Shown here: positions 61,824 to 64,000 of the stretch, piece by piece
Layout: each line of letters begins with the position of its first letter
How positions within the stretch are numbered: position 1 is the first letter of the stretch
Assembly: GCF_003610915.1 (NCBI RefSeq)
Contig: NZ_NSDJ01000001.1
Location: 3,658,001-3,722,000, forward strand
Source: Rahnella variigena
GTDB taxonomy: Bacteria; Pseudomonadota; Gammaproteobacteria; Enterobacterales; Enterobacteriaceae
DNA: 64,000 nucleotides
Reading direction: 5' to 3'
Notes under the pieces: generated by a model
The model's input: the letters and a program-made list of their open reading frames with translations, nothing else
The model's database searches: none
Told to the model about the DNA's origin: nothing
Translations under genes and position numbers: made by a program

Positions 61824-62396
61824 TCAGGAATCATGATGCTTTAATGACAAGTCAATATCACCATGATAACAAACGAGTTTGCATTTACCGCAACCGTTAC
61901 ATTTTGCGCTATCAACGCTGGGTTGATTTTGTTGATTAAAAAATATTGCCGTGCGCGGACACGCAATTTCGCACATCCTGCACAAGTCATCCATGCGACC
62001 AAGACATTGCGGCAAAATCACCGGACGCAAACCAGTATCCATCACGACAGCGGCATCCAGCGCACCATTCTCGCAGGATGACGTACAGGCGCCACAAGCA
62101 TCACATTCCGCATACTCAATGGCCAGTATCGCCTTCCCTTCACGGATACTCAAAATACCCACCGGGCAAGCCTCTGCACAGCGACCACAGCCATCGCATT
62201 TTTGGATAAACTGCGACTCTGCTATTGCCTGAGGCGGACGCGCGCACTGGCGAACCAGCAATGCTTTCTCCGGGCTGACAGTTTGTTCAACAGCCTGTTT
62301 TGCGGGTGACAACAAACCGCGGAATAATCCACGGCGGCTGACGGTTCTGCTGCTCATCCAGGTCCGGTAAAAACCAGCGTCGCGTGGATCGCTCAT
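61824..62396 (-). CDS. NapF-like polyferredoxin in the dms cluster
   Basis: 190-residue protein with four Cys clusters for 4Fe-4S centres: CDGCGRCAEACP, CDACGACTSSCE, CRMCEIACP preceded by CLGRMDDL, and CNGCGKCKLVCY. The N-terminus carries SRRGLFRGLL, like the SRRGILTG of E. coli NapF. Related to NapF, which is thought to help mature molybdoenzymes or pass electrons to them in the cytoplasm. The start shares one base with the dmsD stop. In E. coli K-12 napF is in the nap operon, so its place here suggests a role for the DMSO reductase. An in-frame ATG 13 codons on (MSSRTVSRRG) is an alternative start. Confidence 0.82.
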   Translation of the reverse strand: MSDPRDAGFYRTWMSSRTVSRRGLFRGLLSPAKQAVEQTVSPEKALLVRQCARPPQAIAESQFIQKCDGCGRCAEACPVGILSIREGKAILAIEYAECDACGACTSSCENGALDAAVVMDTGLRPVILPQCLGRMDDLCRMCEIACPRTAIFFNQQNQPSVDSAKCNGCGKCKLVCYHGDIDLSLKHHDS

Positions 62397-63004
62397 CAGA
62401 AATACAGATCCGCTGTTTTCACATCCAGACCCTGCTGCTGGATCCAGCCAAAGAGCGTGGATTCCGCCAGTACAGCCACACCCACGTAAAACGGATGATC
62501 AGCTTTCTGCCGCAACAATTCCAGATAACGCCCTGACCACGGCAACAAATGCATTGTCAGAAATTCATTCAACAATGACGGAGAGTTTTCCGCCAGCCAC
62601 GCAGACATCATCAGTAGTAAACCAATATGATCCTCTGGTTCTGCCTGTGTCAGGTGCGGTTCGATGCCGTTTTCGCGCATCCACTGCCGGAGCACCAGCG
62701 TTGAATCGCCAAACACGACAGACTCTTTGTCCAGATAGACCGAGCCCCACGGCGGTGCTGGCAGCGCGTAAGGGCCTACAAACAGGCGCTGATAGGCGTC
62801 CGTGAGGCTTTCTTGCGCCTGATCAATCTGGCTGAAATATTCAGTCACCTGAACTTTGGCATGTTCAGTGGCACAGGGCCACAAGGGTGCCCATTCGCTG
62901 CTTTCCAGTAATGCAATTAATGGCTGAACCTCGCGGGAATCTGGCGGATAAAATAATACGGCACCTAAAATCTTACCGGTTAAACTGATTGATTCTGCTG
63001 ACAT
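62396..63004 (-). CDS. dmsD: DmsD, Tat proofreading chaperone for DMSO reductase
   Basis: TorD/DmsD-family cytoplasmic chaperone that binds the twin-arginine leader of DmsA and holds it until the molybdenum cofactor is in. 202 residues (E. coli 204). Family signature LFVGPYALPAPPWGSVYLDKESVVFGDSTLALRQW-type is present (with LVLRQW), followed by EPEDHIGLLLMMSAWLAEN and HLLPW. In E. coli K-12 dmsD lies in the ynfEFGH locus; here it lies directly after dmsC. Confidence 0.93.
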   Translation of the reverse strand: MSAESISLTGKILGAVLFYPPDSREVQPLIALLESSEWAPLWPCATEHAKVQVTEYFSQIDQAQESLTDAYQRLFVGPYALPAPPWGSVYLDKESVVFGDSTLVLRQWMRENGIEPHLTQAEPEDHIGLLLMMSAWLAENSPSLLNEFLTMHLLPWSGRYLELLRQKADHPFYVGVAVLAESTLFGWIQQQGLDVKTADLYF

Positions 63005-63075
63005 AATTCACTCTGCTTAGAGAGAACACGCCACCGCAAGCGACGTGTCCTCTGATAAATCGGACTACTGATCAT

Positions 63076-63933
63076 TTAGCCGCTGACGGCCATTCCCACA
63101 GTCATATGCAAACCATAGAAAATGGCGCGACCAATCAGCTCACCGGCAAATACCAGCACGAACGCCAGAATCATTGATGCCAGTGCCGGACGTTTGCGCA
63201 TAATCAGCGGACAGAACCAGCAGCCGAGACCGAGAATTACCAGCACCAGCCGCCAGACTGACAGCGAACCATATTGCGGGATCAGGGCAGAAGCCGCCTG
63301 AACAGAACTGTTGATGCCTGCCAGACTTGCGCTTTGCAGCATAACGACTGCCATACTCACGACCAGCGCAGCAAGACTGATAACCGGCAACAGGCGCAGC
63401 CCGCAACCATTGATATTCGCACCACGAAGCAGCAGATAACCCAGAACCGGACCACCGATCAGCACCGTCAGCCCGAAATGGAAGAAGGTATACGCATTAT
63501 CCCAGGTCGGCACGGTATCAATTTCATAAACGCGGCACATTGCGTAGACAAAGCCGATACCGGCCAGCATGGTGACGATCAACCAGATTTTGCCCAGTAC
63601 GCGCGGCATCTTATTAACCATCGCCAGCAGCCAGTAAATCCCGCCTAAGGCAAAGAAGAATGATCCGCTACCGATTTCGTTGCTCAGCGGCGACGCCCCC
63701 AGCCGGTTCAGCGAGTTAAATGCACGCAGGGGTGAGCCCAGATGCAGAACTGAAGCGATAAAAGCAATCGCCATTAGCGCCCACAGGAAGAACATCGAAA
63801 GATGTATCCTTCGGACATCTTCTTTACTGCGTTGGGTGAGAAGCGCGATAGCCAGCACAATAAATGCACCCACCACACACTGCCCCAGAACCGTAAAGAC
63901 CATTAAAGGCCATTCATGCCATCCGTTTCCCAT
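63076..63933 (-). CDS. dmsC: DmsC, DMSO reductase membrane anchor
   Basis: Integral membrane subunit that anchors DmsAB and oxidises menaquinol. 285 residues (E. coli 287) with eight predicted helices. Conserved MGNGWHEWPLMVFTVLGQCVVGAF, LHLGSPLRAFNSLNRLGASPLSNEI and HFGLTVLIGGPVLGYLLLRG are present. Its ATG is 1 bp after the dmsB stop, with SD AAGGAGGTTTG. Confidence 0.95.
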   Translation of the reverse strand: MGNGWHEWPLMVFTVLGQCVVGAFIVLAIALLTQRSKEDVRRIHLSMFFLWALMAIAFIASVLHLGSPLRAFNSLNRLGASPLSNEIGSGSFFFALGGIYWLLAMVNKMPRVLGKIWLIVTMLAGIGFVYAMCRVYEIDTVPTWDNAYTFFHFGLTVLIGGPVLGYLLLRGANINGCGLRLLPVISLAALVVSMAVVMLQSASLAGINSSVQAASALIPQYGSLSVWRLVLVILGLGCWFCPLIMRKRPALASMILAFVLVFAGELIGRAIFYGLHMTVGMAVSG

Positions 63934-63934
63934 C

Positions 63935-64000
63935 TCAAACCTCCTTCGGGTTAGCCAGATAACCCGTGGTATCGCCTACAGGACGGCAATTCGCATTGGG
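63935..64000 (-). CDS. dmsB: DmsB, DMSO reductase iron-sulfur subunit (C-terminal end only)
   Basis: The last 21 codons and stop of dmsB, reading PNANCRPVGDTTGYLANPKE V, match the end of E. coli DmsB (PNANSRPTGDTTGYLANPEEV). The four Fe-S clusters lie outside the window. dmsA is expected further right. Confidence 0.9.
   Translation of the reverse strand, partial: PNANCRPVGDTTGYLANPKEV

Overview
The window is a stretch of ordinary enterobacterial chromosome. Gene order follows, almost gene for gene, the Escherichia coli block pqiBA-uup-rlmL-ycbX-zapC-pyrD-ssuEADCB-pepN-pncB-asnS-ompF-aspC-gloC-mepK-ldtD-mukBEF-cmoM-elyC-ycbJ-kdsB-ycaR-ycaQ-lpxK-msbA-ycaI-ihfB-rpsA-cmk-aroA-serC-ycaP-ycaO-focA-pflBA-ycaD-dms. 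The differences point away from Escherichia and toward Yersiniaceae (Rahnella, Ewingella, Rouxiella or Serratia-like). They are a dmsD gene and a NapF-like gene inside the dms cluster, a tandem pair of cold-shock genes between lpxK and ycaQ, an extra MFS transporter between pepN and pncB, no elf fimbrial operon beside ssu, no ycaL between aroA and cmk, and ERIC-type repeats. The genus assignment is inference from memory, not from a search.

Layout. 1-7 kb (minus strand): PqiB (cut by the left edge) and PqiA of the lipid-transport Pqi system, the ABC-F protein Uup, and the bifunctional 23S rRNA methylase RlmL. 7-10 kb: YcbX, ZapC and PyrD, with an ERIC element between ycbX and zapC. 10.4-14.8 kb: the alkanesulfonate operon ssuEADCB, facing pepN. 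17.9-25.3 kb (plus strand): an MFS transporter, PncB, AsnS, the osmoregulated porin OmpF and AspC. 25.4-36.3 kb (minus strand): GloC, the murein enzymes MepK and LdtD, then the condensin operon cmoM-mukF-mukE-mukB. 36.4-50.2 kb: envelope biogenesis genes (elyC, kdsB, lpxK, msbA) with comEC, ihfB, rpsA and cmk. 50.4-53.7 kb: serC-aroA and ycaP. 53.9-60.4 kb: ycaO and the anaerobic formate locus focA-pflB-pflA. 60.5-64 kb: ycaD, a NapF-like ferredoxin, dmsD, dmsC and the last codons of dmsB.

How the genes work together. The right end is an anaerobic block: pyruvate formate-lyase with its activase and formate channel, beside DMSO reductase, with a strong FNR-like site placed at -41.5 of focA. 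The middle is envelope and nucleoid maintenance: lipid A and Kdo synthesis and export, D,D-endopeptidase plus L,D-transpeptidase, MukBEF, IHF and S1.

No phage, insertion sequence, CRISPR array, tRNA or rRNA was recognised. The points most worth a second look are: (1) a compact plus-strand transcription unit between ycaR and ycaQ, with a consensus-like promoter, a perfect CRP core over the start site, a 16-codon ORF and a terminator, which looks like an undescribed dual-function small RNA; (2) a comEC gene whose homologous N-terminus begins at an AUA codon behind a good Shine-Dalgarno; (3) two ERIC elements, one internally deleted, each lying flush with a stop codon; (4) a pair of related palindromes upstream of ldtD; (5) a cold-shock paralogue with a degenerate RNP2 motif; (6) a pflB-pflA spacer with two perfect inverted repeats. 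Residue comparisons with E. coli proteins were made by eye from memory.
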